Positions 8,663 to 17,495 of a DNA stretch of 64,000 nt are shown in pieces. The translations under genes and the position numbers were made by a program. The DNA comes from Candidatus Defluviilinea proxima (lineage in GTDB: Bacteria; Chloroflexota; Anaerolineae; Anaerolineales; Villigracilaceae). The stretch is from NCBI GenBank assembly GCA_016721115.1, contig JADKIW010000001.1, positions 883,501 through 947,500 on the forward strand. Direction: 5' to 3'. The notes beneath the pieces are model-generated. The model saw nothing but the letters and a program-made list of their open reading frames with translations, did no database searches and had not been told where the DNA came from. Positions within the stretch are counted from its first letter, which is position 1. Each line of letters begins with the position of its first letter.

Positions 8663-9381
8663 ATTCAGAGATGCAAGGAACCATCACAACACCTGAAACG
8701 CCAAGTTATTCCGTTCCGTGGAAACCCATTGACCATTGGATCGGCATCTTTCTGCTGGCCTTGATCGATGTGGGTCTGCTCTTCGCCGCATACAAAGGAC
8801 TTGGAAATCAACTTGCGCAAAGCGCCTTGCTGGTCCTCGTTCAACTCACGTATCTTCTGCCTTTAATTGTGATCTTCACTTACAGACGCGCCAATCCCAA
8901 ATCTCTTGGCTTCGGCACATTCAAATGGGAAACACTCGCACTTGGATGTGGTTTGCTGGTCGTATGCTTTATGGTCATCTTCTTACACAACAGCATCCTT
9001 ACCTTGCTGGGTATCGGCACCCAAGGCGAAGAGGTTCTGCAATTATTCAACTCCATCGACTCGCCAGTATGGTTCATGCTGGTGGGTGTCATCTTTGCGC
9101 CATTCGTAGAAGAGTTATTCTTCCGTGGCTTCCTCTTTCAAGGCTTCCGCCAAAAATATGGATGGATCAACGGCATGATACTAAGTTCCCTGATCTTTGG
9201 TGCGGCGCATCTCGACCCAGTAGCCTTCATCCCAACGTCCATTTTAGGAGCCTTGCTGGCCTACATGTATCACCGCACCAACTCAGTCTGGCCGGGTATG
9301 ATCCTGCATGTACTGGTCAATGCCATGGGGTTATTCACCGCCTACGCCGCCACACATATGCCCAACCTTATTCCCGTGTAA
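8659..9381 (+). CDS. CPBP family intramembrane metalloprotease
   Basis: An integral membrane protein of 240 residues with about seven or eight membrane segments. It carries the CPBP/Rce1 signature: EELFFRG (Glu 151-152, Arg 156), a second-motif His in FGAAHLDPVAF and the HVLVN motif near the C-terminus. The family are CAAX-prenyl-protease-related glutamic/metalloproteases often tied to bacteriocin self-immunity. The start at 8659 is chosen because it overlaps the preceding stop (ATGA) and follows GAAGG; an in-frame ATG at 8626 lies inside the previous gene. Two further CPBP genes lie in the cassette array at 35.7 and 40.1 kb. Confidence 0.87.
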   Translation: MNSEMQGTITTPETPSYSVPWKPIDHWIGIFLLALIDVGLLFAAYKGLGNQLAQSALLVLVQLTYLLPLIVIFTYRRANPKSLGFGTFKWETLALGCGLLVVCFMVIFLHNSILTLLGIGTQGEEVLQLFNSIDSPVWFMLVGVIFAPFVEELFFRGFLFQGFRQKYGWINGMILSSLIFGAAHLDPVAFIPTSILGALLAYMYHRTNSVWPGMILHVLVNAMGLFTAYAATHMPNLIPV

Positions 9382-10618
9382 TTAACCGCACCTGATTATC
9401 ATAGAAGAAGTAATCCCACGCCCAGTTGATAAGCACCACCAGCCGGTTGCGAAACCCGATAATGCGATAGATATGCAACCCAACCCAGATCAACCACGCG
9501 ATCAACCCGCTAAATGAAAGACCCCAGATCCGCGCCACAGCCGCATTCCGTCCGATCGTTGCGAGCAGGCCCGGGTCCTTATACTGAAATCGTTTTTGCT
9601 CCACACCCTTGATCGCGCGTTGGATATTGTCCGCGACAACTTCTCCCTGCTGGATGGCTACTGTTGAAAGCATCGGAAGCGGCTGACCGTTCCCATTCTC
9701 AAGATAGGATACATCGCCCAGAACATACACTTCGCGATGACCCGGTAACTGCAAAGTCGCCTCGCTTCTCACTCGACCTGAACCTGCCACCTGAACCCCA
9801 AGCCGATTCGTGATCCCGGCCGCTTTCACCCCGGCCGTCCAGATCAGCGTATTGGCTTTGATCTCTGTCCCATCAGCCAAAGCAACACGTTGACCGTTAT
9901 AGTCCGTAAGCTGTGCTTTGAATAAAACTTCCACGTTTTTCTTTTGTAACAAACGAAGTGTAGCTTTGCGCAATTCATCGGGATAACTCGCGATCAAAGC
10001 ATTACCTGCCTCCAGCAAAAGGACTCGCGTCTCACGGATATCCAGTGTAGGATATTCACGTTTCATCACATGCGTGATCAGTTCGGCCAAAGCACCGGAT
10101 GTCTCTACGCCGGTCGGGCCACCGCCCACGACAACGAAAGTTAACATCGCTTTGCGCTTGTCTGCGTCCGCTTCACGGCTGGCACCCTCGAACATTTTCA
10201 AGAGGTGATTACGTGTGTTGACAGCGCTTTCAATATCCTTGAGTTGAAAGCCATTCTGTTGCACAGACTCCAGACCGAAGAAATTCGTCTCTCCGCCCAC
10301 AGCAAGGATCAAATAATCATATGCAATAACCGAGCCATTGAGTTTCACATAACGAGACTCAAGATCAATGGACGTCACTTCGCCCATTTGGAAAGTGAGG
10401 TTCTTCTGGTTACGAAAGATCGTCCGCAAAGGATAAGCCACCTGTGAAGGGACAAGCCCTGCGATGGCAACTTGATATAGCAACGGCTGGAAGAGATGAT
10501 AGTTGTTTCTGTCTACAAGCGTAATGCGGACAGGGGCATTTCGCAGTTTCTTTGCGGCGGTCAGCCCGGCAAAGCCTGCTCCGATAATGACAACATGGGG
10601 GAGTTGTTTGGCGTTCAT
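9368..10618 (-). CDS. ndh: Type II NADH dehydrogenase (NDH-2)
   Basis: A 416-residue flavoprotein that passes electrons from NADH to quinone without pumping protons, bound to the inner face of the membrane. It has an FAD-binding GAGFAG at residues 13-18, a NYHLFQPLLYQVA stretch diagnostic of NDH-2, an NAD-binding VGGGPTGVETSG around residue 168 and an FAD-contact VLGDVSYL near 300. The C-terminal 50 residues are hydrophobic and amphipathic (LSFSGLIAWLIWVGLHIYRI), fitting membrane attachment. Its 3' end overlaps the opposite-strand CPBP gene by 14 bases. Confidence 0.92.
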   Translation of the reverse strand: MNAKQLPHVVIIGAGFAGLTAAKKLRNAPVRITLVDRNNYHLFQPLLYQVAIAGLVPSQVAYPLRTIFRNQKNLTFQMGEVTSIDLESRYVKLNGSVIAYDYLILAVGGETNFFGLESVQQNGFQLKDIESAVNTRNHLLKMFEGASREADADKRKAMLTFVVVGGGPTGVETSGALAELITHVMKREYPTLDIRETRVLLLEAGNALIASYPDELRKATLRLLQKKNVEVLFKAQLTDYNGQRVALADGTEIKANTLIWTAGVKAAGITNRLGVQVAGSGRVRSEATLQLPGHREVYVLGDVSYLENGNGQPLPMLSTVAIQQGEVVADNIQRAIKGVEQKRFQYKDPGLLATIGRNAAVARIWGLSFSGLIAWLIWVGLHIYRIIGFRNRLVVLINWAWDYFFYDNQVRLITRE

Positions 10619-10707
10619 GGTTTTCCTATGCTTTCTATGCTTATGCTTAATTGTGAAATATTACACAATTATTATAATGAATAGGACAATATTTGTCAAC
10701 TTAACCC

Positions 10708-10740
10708 AAACAAAAAGGCGACAAAGAAAACTGTCGCCTG
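10708..10740 (-). terminator. Intrinsic terminator of the MBL hydrolase gene
   Basis: On the minus strand AGGCGACA-loop-TGTCGCCT followed by TTTTTG, 28 bases after the stop of the gene at 10768-11469. Confidence 0.85.
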
Positions 10741-10767
10741 AGTAACGCCCCATTGAAACTGAATCAG

Positions 10768-11469
10768 CTATCGGCTTGGGTGGAGGCGGTCAAAGTCCGC
10801 AACTTCTTTTTGCATCACGTCAATAGAAAAGTCCATACCATGCGCGGGATGGACTCGCTGAATCCCCATTGGCAAAATTTTCTTCCAGCTTTGAACGACC
10901 ATGTTGATATCATCGGCCAGCACGGGCAGGCCGGGTGTAAGGCGCAGATACCAATCGTTCATCGCCATATCACCGACGAAGGCATTCCCTGAATCAAGCA
11001 GGATGCTGACATGCCCCATCGAGTGGCCGGGCGTGTAAACAACCTTGCCGGGAATCCCGAACTCCGCCAGCGACAGTCCATTGTCATCGAGAACACGATC
11101 TACTTTGACCGGAGGAAGATTGGGGTTGAGAAGACGTTTTGCTGCGGCGGACATGATACGTCCATACCCATTGGTGCCGTTCGGGAAATCGGGCTTACCG
11201 CTTTCCACCCAGGCCTGATCGCGATGATGCACTGCGATCTTTGCACCTGTGAGTTGTTGAATGGGATGTAGTGTGCCGATGTGATCCCAGTGTCCGTGCG
11301 TGAGCAGAATGAGGGAGATTTCTTTCGGGTCAACGTTTAATTTTTGCAGGGCCTTTGTGAAAGTTTTCTGTTGCCCAACGGCGCCAGCATCGATCAAGAT
11401 CGTCTGTTCGCCGCGCAGGAGGAAACAATTGCATATGCCGAGCGGAATGCGATGGAAAGAGAATGACAT
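10768..11469 (-). CDS. MBL-fold metallohydrolase
   Basis: A 233-residue metallo-beta-lactamase-fold hydrolase. The metal-binding motif THGHWDH has His 58, His 60, Asp 62 and His 63; further ligands are seen in YTPGHSMGH, VGDMAMND and the final VHPAHG. This set fits a dinuclear zinc (or iron) enzyme of the glyoxalase II/lactonase type. The substrate is unknown. It stands alone with its own terminator, upstream of ndh on the same strand. Confidence 0.9.
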   Translation of the reverse strand: MSFSFHRIPLGICNCFLLRGEQTILIDAGAVGQQKTFTKALQKLNVDPKEISLILLTHGHWDHIGTLHPIQQLTGAKIAVHHRDQAWVESGKPDFPNGTNGYGRIMSAAAKRLLNPNLPPVKVDRVLDDNGLSLAEFGIPGKVVYTPGHSMGHVSILLDSGNAFVGDMAMNDWYLRLTPGLPVLADDINMVVQSWKKILPMGIQRVHPAHGMDFSIDVMQKEVADFDRLHPSR

Positions 11470-11530
11470 GAGCTATATCCTTTCGGGTGTACTGATGTGA
11501 TTATAACTGCGCTTTGAGTACACTGGCCTT

Positions 11531-12430
11531 TTATTGGGCATTCCACTGGCTGGCATACCATTCGATATATTCGTTCACATGTGCGCTCCAATATTCTTCG
11601 GTGTGAGCGCCACGGTAGAGATGCCATTCATGAACGATGCCTTTTTCGGTAAGGCTTGCTTCCACAGAAATGGCCATGTTCAATTCTTGATCGTTGTCTC
11701 CGATGTCCATAAAAATATCTGGGCGTGAGGAATCCGGTATGTTGGCGATCCATTTATCCAGCCGCGAACGATCACCCTGAAGAATGGCAAGGGAATGTAA
11801 GCCAACCACACTGAACAGGTCCCAGCGGCTGAGGCCCAATTCAAATGCCCAGCCTGCACCTCGGGACATGCCGCCAATGGCACGATGATTCCGATCGGGC
11901 AAGGTACGATAGGTTGAATCAACGTATGGGATGAGGTTGTCTATGAGTCTTTGTCCAAAAGCCGCACCGGGTGGCATATTCCAATAGCGGTCATCGGGAA
12001 AGACAATGATGAAAGGTTGTGACTCGCCGGAGCGGATCAGGTTATCTAGAACGTTCGCCGCACCGAGGCGGACCCATTGGTCGGCGGTGTAGGTCTGTCC
12101 ATGCAGGAGGTAAAGGACAGGGTAGCGCTTGTCCGCTTGCTCATCGTAACAGGGAGGCAAGTAGATGAAATATTCCTGGAAAGGTGTTGTCGTTTCGAGC
12201 GTACCGGACTCGATACGGCCAGGTTGAGTGAGACAGGTCAACGGCGTGGGAGTCGGTGTTTCTGTGGGCGACGATGGCGTGAAGGTGCTTGTCGGCGCAG
12301 GGGTGGAGGTTAAAGTAGGTGGAACCGCCGTAATAAGGCGGATAGGCTCTTCGGACGGGGCACAGCCGGACAGTCCAGAAAGAAGCGTGAGCAAGATTAT
12401 TGACAGTATTGTAGCTTGACGGGTATTCAT
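11531..12430 (-). CDS. Lipoprotein esterase, enterochelin-esterase-like alpha/beta hydrolase
   Basis: A 299-residue secreted lipoprotein. The signal peptide ends with LSGLSGC (lipobox), followed by a Thr/Pro-rich linker to about residue 60. The catalytic domain resembles esterase-D/feruloyl-esterase/enterochelin-esterase proteins: YPVLYLLHGQ, the nucleophile elbow GGMSRGAGW, GDNDQEL with a likely acid residue and a late His in RGAHTEEYW. It probably cleaves ester bonds in extracellular material. I chose the Met at 12430 rather than 12448 because it starts the signal peptide directly. Confidence is high for fold, low for substrate. Confidence 0.82.
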   Translation of the reverse strand: MNTRQATILSIILLTLLSGLSGCAPSEEPIRLITAVPPTLTSTPAPTSTFTPSSPTETPTPTPLTCLTQPGRIESGTLETTTPFQEYFIYLPPCYDEQADKRYPVLYLLHGQTYTADQWVRLGAANVLDNLIRSGESQPFIIVFPDDRYWNMPPGAAFGQRLIDNLIPYVDSTYRTLPDRNHRAIGGMSRGAGWAFELGLSRWDLFSVVGLHSLAILQGDRSRLDKWIANIPDSSRPDIFMDIGDNDQELNMAISVEASLTEKGIVHEWHLYRGAHTEEYWSAHVNEYIEWYASQWNAQ

Positions 12431-12465
12431 CCCACGCATTATACTCACAGACCTTGATACAGTAT

Positions 12466-12540
12466 CGGGGCGTAGCGCAGTCCGGCTAGCGCGCTTGCTT
12501 TGGGAGCAAGAGGCCCCGGGTTCGAATCCCGGCGCCCCGA
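12466..12540 (+). tRNA. tRNA-Pro (anticodon TGG)
   Basis: A complete 75-base cloverleaf: acceptor stem CGGGGCG/CGCCCCG with discriminator A, T8 and A14 in place, anticodon loop TTTGGGA between CTTGC and GCAAG giving TGG, and a T-arm CCGGG TTCGAAT CCCGG. CCA is not encoded. A TATACT box lies just upstream (12440s) and a strong terminator follows. Confidence 0.97.
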
Positions 12541-12550
12541 CTCAACTATA

Positions 12551-12587
12551 GACCCTAAAGGTTTTAAAAACCTTTAGGGTCTTTTAA
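12551..12587 (+). terminator. Intrinsic terminator after tRNA-Pro
   Basis: GACCCTAAAGG / CCTTTAGGGTC with intervening TTTTAAAAA and a TTTT tail, 11 bases after the tRNA. Confidence 0.9.
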
Positions 12588-12620
12588 TTGTTTATGCTAA
12601 AATCCATATGGAGAACAATC

Positions 12621-12920
12621 ATGGCAAAGAAATTCGATGGAATTATAGAAGCAGTCCGTTATAAGAACGGACAGATCGTAATCGTACGTGCTTATGAACG
12701 ACGCGGTGCAACATTTTCAGATCGTGTACTGATCGAACGCAAGGATCTGCTTGAACGTATCAAAAGCGGAAAGAAGTTTCTGACGGGGGTGCGCAAAGAA
12801 TTTTGGGCGGGCACATTCGAAGAAGGAAAACCTGTACAGATCGTGAGCCGTGACGGTAAGGATTTCATTTCAACTCGCAGTGAATCAGATCGCGATGAGT
12901 TGGAAGTTCCTGTTTTTTAA
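12621..12920 (+). CDS. Small hypothetical protein
   Basis: A 99-residue soluble, highly charged protein, rich in beta-forming segments (GQIVIVRAYERRGATFSDRV, then PVQIVSRDGKDFISTR). I recognise no family. The ATG at 12621 is favoured: GGAG lies 8 bases before it and an extended -10 (TGCTAAAAT, ending at 12603) sits just upstream, so a start at 12588 would precede the promoter. Confidence 0.6.
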   Translation: MAKKFDGIIEAVRYKNGQIVIVRAYERRGATFSDRVLIERKDLLERIKSGKKFLTGVRKEFWAGTFEEGKPVQIVSRDGKDFISTRSESDRDELEVPVF

Positions 12921-12943
12921 TTTGGGGTTCCCGAATAAACGCC

Positions 12944-13672
12944 TTGTCTACATTTCTGTCTGTCATCATTCCTGCTTATAACGAAGAGAGTCGCCTGCCC
13001 GACACACTGGAGCAGATGATTCGTTTTTTCGAAAAGCAATCTTTTACATTCGAGATCGTCATTGTTGAGAACGGTAGCGTAGATCGCACACTCCAAGTTG
13101 CTCAGGAGTTTGCACAGAAACACAAGGCCATCCGCGTGATTCAAAATGACCAACGTGGTAAGGGACGCGCCATTCAACGAGGCGTAAAGGAAGCCCAAGG
13201 CGAGTATTTATTTATGTGCGATGCAGATCTTTCGATGCCTATTGAAGAGATCAGCAGATTCATCCCGCCACAACTCAATAAAGTGGATATTGCCATCGGC
13301 TCACGCGAAGCACCCGGCGCTGTTCGTTACAATGAACCTCCGTATCGACATTTTACCGGGCGCGTGTTCAACACTTTGATCCGTTGGTTGGTGTTGCCAG
13401 GCTTACAGGATACACAATGTGGCTTCAAATGTATTCGTGCAGATATTGCACGTGATATCTACCCCTATCAAACTCTCACAGGTTGGGCCTTTGATGTAGA
13501 ACTTCTCTTCATTGCGCGCCACCACGGCTATCAGATTGTTGAAGTCCCCATTCACTGGTATTTCAATGCGGACAGTAAAATAAGTGTCGTCCGAGACTCC
13601 CTTCGCATGTTTCTCGATTTGCTCCTGATTCGGCGCAACACGCGCCGCGGATTGTATGATCCAAAACCCTGA
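12944..13672 (+). CDS. Family 2 glycosyltransferase (dolichyl-phosphate-sugar synthase type)
   Basis: A 242-residue cytoplasmic GT-A enzyme. It begins LSVIIPAYNEESRLPDTL, has the nucleotide-binding GKGRAIQRGV, the metal-binding DAD (FMCDADLSMP) and the acceptor region TGWAFDVELLFIA, the pattern of polyprenyl-phosphate mannose/glucose synthases. It would load a sugar onto a lipid carrier for extracytoplasmic transfer; the sugar is unknown. The start is a TTG 23 bases after the preceding gene. Its last 17 bases overlap rnhB in another frame, so the two are likely coupled. Confidence 0.88.
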   Translation: MSTFLSVIIPAYNEESRLPDTLEQMIRFFEKQSFTFEIVIVENGSVDRTLQVAQEFAQKHKAIRVIQNDQRGKGRAIQRGVKEAQGEYLFMCDADLSMPIEEISRFIPPQLNKVDIAIGSREAPGAVRYNEPPYRHFTGRVFNTLIRWLVLPGLQDTQCGFKCIRADIARDIYPYQTLTGWAFDVELLFIARHHGYQIVEVPIHWYFNADSKISVVRDSLRMFLDLLLIRRNTRRGLYDPKP

Positions 13673-14273
13673 TCTCTCGTTTGAAACAAATCTTTGGGAT
13701 AGCGGCCTGTTGTATATCGCAGGCTTGGATGAGGCCGGACGTGGTGCATTGGCAGGGCCTGTTTCTGTTGGGGCAGTGATATTACCGAACGATAAAACGC
13801 TTCTTTCCTCGACTTTGGTCGGGGCACGTGATTCCAAGCAGATGACTCCCCTCAAACGTGATTCGCTTGCGCCTCGCATTCGAGAGGTTGCGTTGGCATG
13901 GGCAGTCGGTTTTGCTACGGCCGATGAAATAGACGCGCAAGGTATTGTGCGCGCCACACGTTTGGCGGCCATTCGCGCATTGCATCAGTTCACGATCACT
14001 CCTCAATATCTACTGACCGACTTCCGTCTCGAACTTCCACAATTGGATATCTCTCAGACATCCCTCGTCAAAGGCGATGCACGATGTTTGAGCATTGCCT
14101 GTGCATCCATCCTTGCAAAGACAGAACGTGACGCACTCATGCGCGAATTGGATTCGCAGTATCAAGGCTACGGGTTGATAAAGCATAAGGGATACGGCAC
14201 ACAGGCTCATCGGTCCGCGATGAAGCGATTGGGGTTGTCCGATATACATCGCAAAACATTTCGAGTTAAATAA
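13656..14273 (+). CDS. rnhB: Ribonuclease HII
   Basis: Cleaves RNA in RNA/DNA hybrids and at single ribonucleotides in DNA. A 205-residue protein with the opening motif IAGLDEAGRG (Asp 25, Glu 26), the central LTDFRL region and VKGDARCLSIACASILAK, followed by KHKGYGTQAH, all diagnostic of type 2 RNase H. The ATG overlaps the end of the GT2 gene by 17 bases. Confidence 0.95.
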   Translation: MIQNPDLSFETNLWDSGLLYIAGLDEAGRGALAGPVSVGAVILPNDKTLLSSTLVGARDSKQMTPLKRDSLAPRIREVALAWAVGFATADEIDAQGIVRATRLAAIRALHQFTITPQYLLTDFRLELPQLDISQTSLVKGDARCLSIACASILAKTERDALMRELDSQYQGYGLIKHKGYGTQAHRSAMKRLGLSDIHRKTFRVK

Positions 14274-14304
14274 TTACGGATTACGCAGTGCGTAATCCGT
14301 AATT
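14272..14304. repeat. 33-base near-perfect palindrome between convergent genes
   Basis: Two 16-base arms (AATTACGGATTACGCA and its complement) around a single G, overlapping the rnhB stop. There is no clear T-run, so it may act as a bidirectional 3' structure or be a small repeat. Confidence 0.6.
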
Positions 14305-14327
14305 GATTCAAACGGGGAAATTTAAGT

Positions 14328-17228
14328 TTATCCGTTCCCTCTTCGCAGGAAGAACTTGGTGATCTCTTCAGAAATGGCAGGGATCAGCGCCAAGCCCACT
14401 ACCAAACTCCATTCGCGCAAGCTGAGGAAGTGCGTATTGAAGATCGGTTGCAGGAAAGGCACAGCACACACGATCAGCAACAAAGCAATCGAAAGGCCAA
14501 CTGCGTATTGCATGTAGCGGTTCGAGAACATGCCAATGCTAAAGAGCGAGGCGCGTTCAGAACGGACGGTGTAAGCGCGGAAAAGCTCACACAAGGAAAG
14601 TGTGACGAACGCCATCGTTTCCGCAGATTGCACATCAACGCCGATCCAGTTATGTTGAAGAATGTAAGTAAGTGGATTACCTACAACCACCGCATTGCTT
14701 TCAAGATGCCAAAGCAAGCCAAACCCGAAAGCAGTGAGAACAGCTGCTGTCTGTGTGATGGTTTGGATAACCATGCCAACTGCCATACTGCGATTAACAA
14801 TAGGCTCGTTCTTGGCACGTGGCTTCTGTTGCATGATGTCGGGGTCGCCTTTTTCAACAGCGAGAGCAAGCGCAGGCGCACCGTCTGTGATGAGATTGAG
14901 CCAGAGAAGTTGGATCGCCGTCAGCGGAGCGGGGAGCCCAGCCAGGGTGGCAAGGAAGATGATCATGATCTCCGCAATGTTAGAGGAAAGCAGGAAGAAC
15001 ACGAACTTGCGGATGTTCGAATAGATGATACGTCCCTGTTCAACAGCGGCGACGATGCTGGCGTAGTTATCGTCAGTAAGGACCATGTCGGCAGTTTCTT
15101 TGGCAACATCCGTACCGGTAATACCCATCGCCACGCCAATATCGGCGCGCTTGATGGCAGGCGCATCGTTGACGCCGTCACCGGTCATGGCTACGATCTC
15201 GTCGTTGGCTTGCAGAGCATCGACGATGCGCATCTTGTGTTCGGGGGAGACACGAGCGAACACATCTGTGACTTTGATTTCCTGACGCAACACATCGTCA
15301 GACATGGCGTCTACATCCGCGCCGGTGGCAACTTTATGGCCAGGTTGTAGTAACCCGATCGACTCTGCAATGGCACGCGCGGTATTGGGATAATCCCCGG
15401 TGATCATCACCGTGCGTATGCCTGCTTCACGGGCATGTGCAAGCGCAGGTTTTACTTCATTACGCGAGGGGTCGATCATACCGACAAGGCCGACAAATAC
15501 AAGATCCTTTTCTAGTTCATCGGCTTTGAGTTCATCGGGGTTATCGGGCACATTCTCCACCACGCGATAGGCGAGGCCAAGCACACGCAGAGCATCTTTT
15601 GTCATGGCGTCGTTGGCGGCAAGGATACGTTTACGAGATTCTTCATCCAACGGCTTTGAGTCGTCATTCATCGTTTGATAGTGCGAGCACAATTCAAGCA
15701 CTACATCGGGCGCGCCTTTCACGGCGATCACATCCCAATCCTTCATTTTGTTATTGCTAAAGGGAGAAATGTCGTTCACACGCGGTTCGCGGACGTTATG
15801 AATGGTGATCATACGTTTGCGTTCTGAGTCGAATGGCACTTCATTTTCACGAGGATACGCTTTGTCAATTTGAAGGTGCTCAGCACCTGCTTTGGTGGCG
15901 GCCACGATCAACGCACCTTCGGTTGGGTCACCAACAATGCGATAGGTCTGCTGGTCTTCACTTGTACCTGTAGTTTCGATCTCGGCATCGTTGTTCAACA
16001 CACCCAGCCAAAGCGTTGTCGATGCACCGGGATATTGAGCGATGTCCACAGGTTTGCCATCTACATGGAATTCACCTTTAGGCACATACCCCGTACCCGT
16101 AATATCAATGAATTGACCATCCGTCCACAAACGTGTGACCGTCATTTCGTTTTGCGTGAGTGTGCCAGTTTTGTCGGAACAGATCACAGTGGCAGACCCA
16201 AGCGTCTCAACAGAAGCCAGCTTACGGATGAGTGCGTGGCGTTTGATCATCTCCCGCATACCAAGCGCGAGAGAAATGGTCACAACAGCAGGAAGGCCTT
16301 CCGGCACGGCGGCAATCGCAAGGCTGACGGCGATGATGAACACTTCTGTGATCTCAGCCGCATATTCTTTCAAATACGCCAGCGGACCGGTAAAGAGCCC
16401 GTTGATGTTTGTGTAGTTAATCAACGCCACAACGAACACGATGGCCACAAGGATAAGTGAACCAATGCTTAGGGATTTCCCGAGTTGATCGAGCCTGCGC
16501 TGTAACGGGGTTTCTTCTGTTTCCACATTTTGAAGCATGGTTGCAATCAAGCCCAACTGTGTGCGCATGCCGGTGCCCGTCACAACACCGCGTCCGCGCC
16601 CATAGGATACAAGAGTGCCCATAAATGCAGTGTTCTTGCGATCACCGAGCGGGACGTTTTTATCGAGAACCGTTGCGGCATTCTTTTGAACGGGGAGTGA
16701 CTCTCCCGTAAGCGATGCTTCCTCCACACGCAAGTTGACCGCTTCTAACAGACGAATATCGGCAGGGATGAAATTGCCCGCTTCAAGGAAAACAACATCG
16801 CCGGGTACCAGTTCATACGAAGGCACAGACCGTCTGTGCCCATCGCGCATCACCTGTGCATCGGGCGCGGCAAGTTTCTTGAGGGCGGCCAGCGCCTCCT
16901 CCGCACGTCTTTCCTGCACGATGCCTAACACTGCATTCAAAACTACAATGGCCATGATCGCCGCGGCTTCTACATAATCGCCGAGAAGGGCAGAGATCAC
17001 AGAAGCCACGATCAACAGGATCACTACAAAATTATTGAGCTGATCCCATAACATTTGCAGAAATGTTGTACGTGGAGCCTCCTTCAACTGGTTCGGGCCA
17101 TACTGCTCAAGACGTTTCTTTACATCTTCTGTTTTTAGTCCGCCATCCTGCACCTCGAAATGTTCGAGGACCTGTTCAGGGGTAAGTGAGTGCCAATCAT
17201 GTTCGTGGTTGTTAGCTACAAGCGTCAT
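14328..17228 (-). CDS. P2-type cation-transporting ATPase (Ca2+/Mn2+ exporter)
   Basis: A 966-residue P-type ATPase of the SERCA/PMCA-like P2 group. It has the N-terminal cation ATPase domain, SLTGES actuator loop, the phosphorylation motif CSDKTGTLT with Asp 352, KGAPD in the nucleotide-binding domain, MITGD and MTGDGVNDAPA hinge motifs. Ion-site residues look like the Ca2+ pumps: VPEGLPA in M4 and NLITDGAPALAL in M6. The leader carries a yybP-ykoY riboswitch, which senses Mn2+, so Mn2+ efflux is a likely physiological role; Ca2+ is the alternative. The gene is convergent with rnhB. Confidence 0.9.
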   Translation of the reverse strand: MTLVANNHEHDWHSLTPEQVLEHFEVQDGGLKTEDVKKRLEQYGPNQLKEAPRTTFLQMLWDQLNNFVVILLIVASVISALLGDYVEAAAIMAIVVLNAVLGIVQERRAEEALAALKKLAAPDAQVMRDGHRRSVPSYELVPGDVVFLEAGNFIPADIRLLEAVNLRVEEASLTGESLPVQKNAATVLDKNVPLGDRKNTAFMGTLVSYGRGRGVVTGTGMRTQLGLIATMLQNVETEETPLQRRLDQLGKSLSIGSLILVAIVFVVALINYTNINGLFTGPLAYLKEYAAEITEVFIIAVSLAIAAVPEGLPAVVTISLALGMREMIKRHALIRKLASVETLGSATVICSDKTGTLTQNEMTVTRLWTDGQFIDITGTGYVPKGEFHVDGKPVDIAQYPGASTTLWLGVLNNDAEIETTGTSEDQQTYRIVGDPTEGALIVAATKAGAEHLQIDKAYPRENEVPFDSERKRMITIHNVREPRVNDISPFSNNKMKDWDVIAVKGAPDVVLELCSHYQTMNDDSKPLDEESRKRILAANDAMTKDALRVLGLAYRVVENVPDNPDELKADELEKDLVFVGLVGMIDPSRNEVKPALAHAREAGIRTVMITGDYPNTARAIAESIGLLQPGHKVATGADVDAMSDDVLRQEIKVTDVFARVSPEHKMRIVDALQANDEIVAMTGDGVNDAPAIKRADIGVAMGITGTDVAKETADMVLTDDNYASIVAAVEQGRIIYSNIRKFVFFLLSSNIAEIMIIFLATLAGLPAPLTAIQLLWLNLITDGAPALALAVEKGDPDIMQQKPRAKNEPIVNRSMAVGMVIQTITQTAAVLTAFGFGLLWHLESNAVVVGNPLTYILQHNWIGVDVQSAETMAFVTLSLCELFRAYTVRSERASLFSIGMFSNRYMQYAVGLSIALLLIVCAVPFLQPIFNTHFLSLREWSLVVGLALIPAISEEITKFFLRRGNG

Positions 17229-17274
17229 TCATGTATTCTCCAAAGTAAATTTACCGTACAAGTCCTAAAAAAAG

Positions 17275-17420
17275 AAAAAAGACCACCACAGTACTGTGGT
17301 GGTCTTGCCAACGCATAAGTGCGCATGGATCGCCGATGACCTTTCGGTCAATGGTGTGACGACGATCCAATGGCGCTCCGGTATTGAACAAAGCACCACG
17401 GCTACTCCCCAACCAAAGGT
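17275..17420 (-). promoter_or_regulatory. yybP-ykoY (Mn2+) riboswitch with terminator
   Basis: On the minus strand, TTGGGGAGTAGCC (near 17404-17416) and the conserved partner TTGGCAAGACCACC (near 17297-17310) are the two signature loops of the yybP-ykoY class. The 3' side of the aptamer passes into a hairpin AAGACCACCACAGTACTGTGGTGGTCTT (17278-17307, arms given) followed by a long T-run. Binding of Mn2+ by the aptamer would compete with this terminator and switch on the ATPase gene whose ATG lies 47 bases downstream. Confidence 0.9.
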
Positions 17421-17495
17421 AAGTGTATTCTTCCGTTACAAGGGTGTCAAGTCACATAACCTGGCAGGAGTGTCAGGCCGAGGACGTCTCGTTCG

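Noticed and set aside
14430..15350. 306-codon plus-strand frame over the P-type ATPase
   Set aside because: Antisense to conserved ATPase motifs, low-complexity composition; not a gene.
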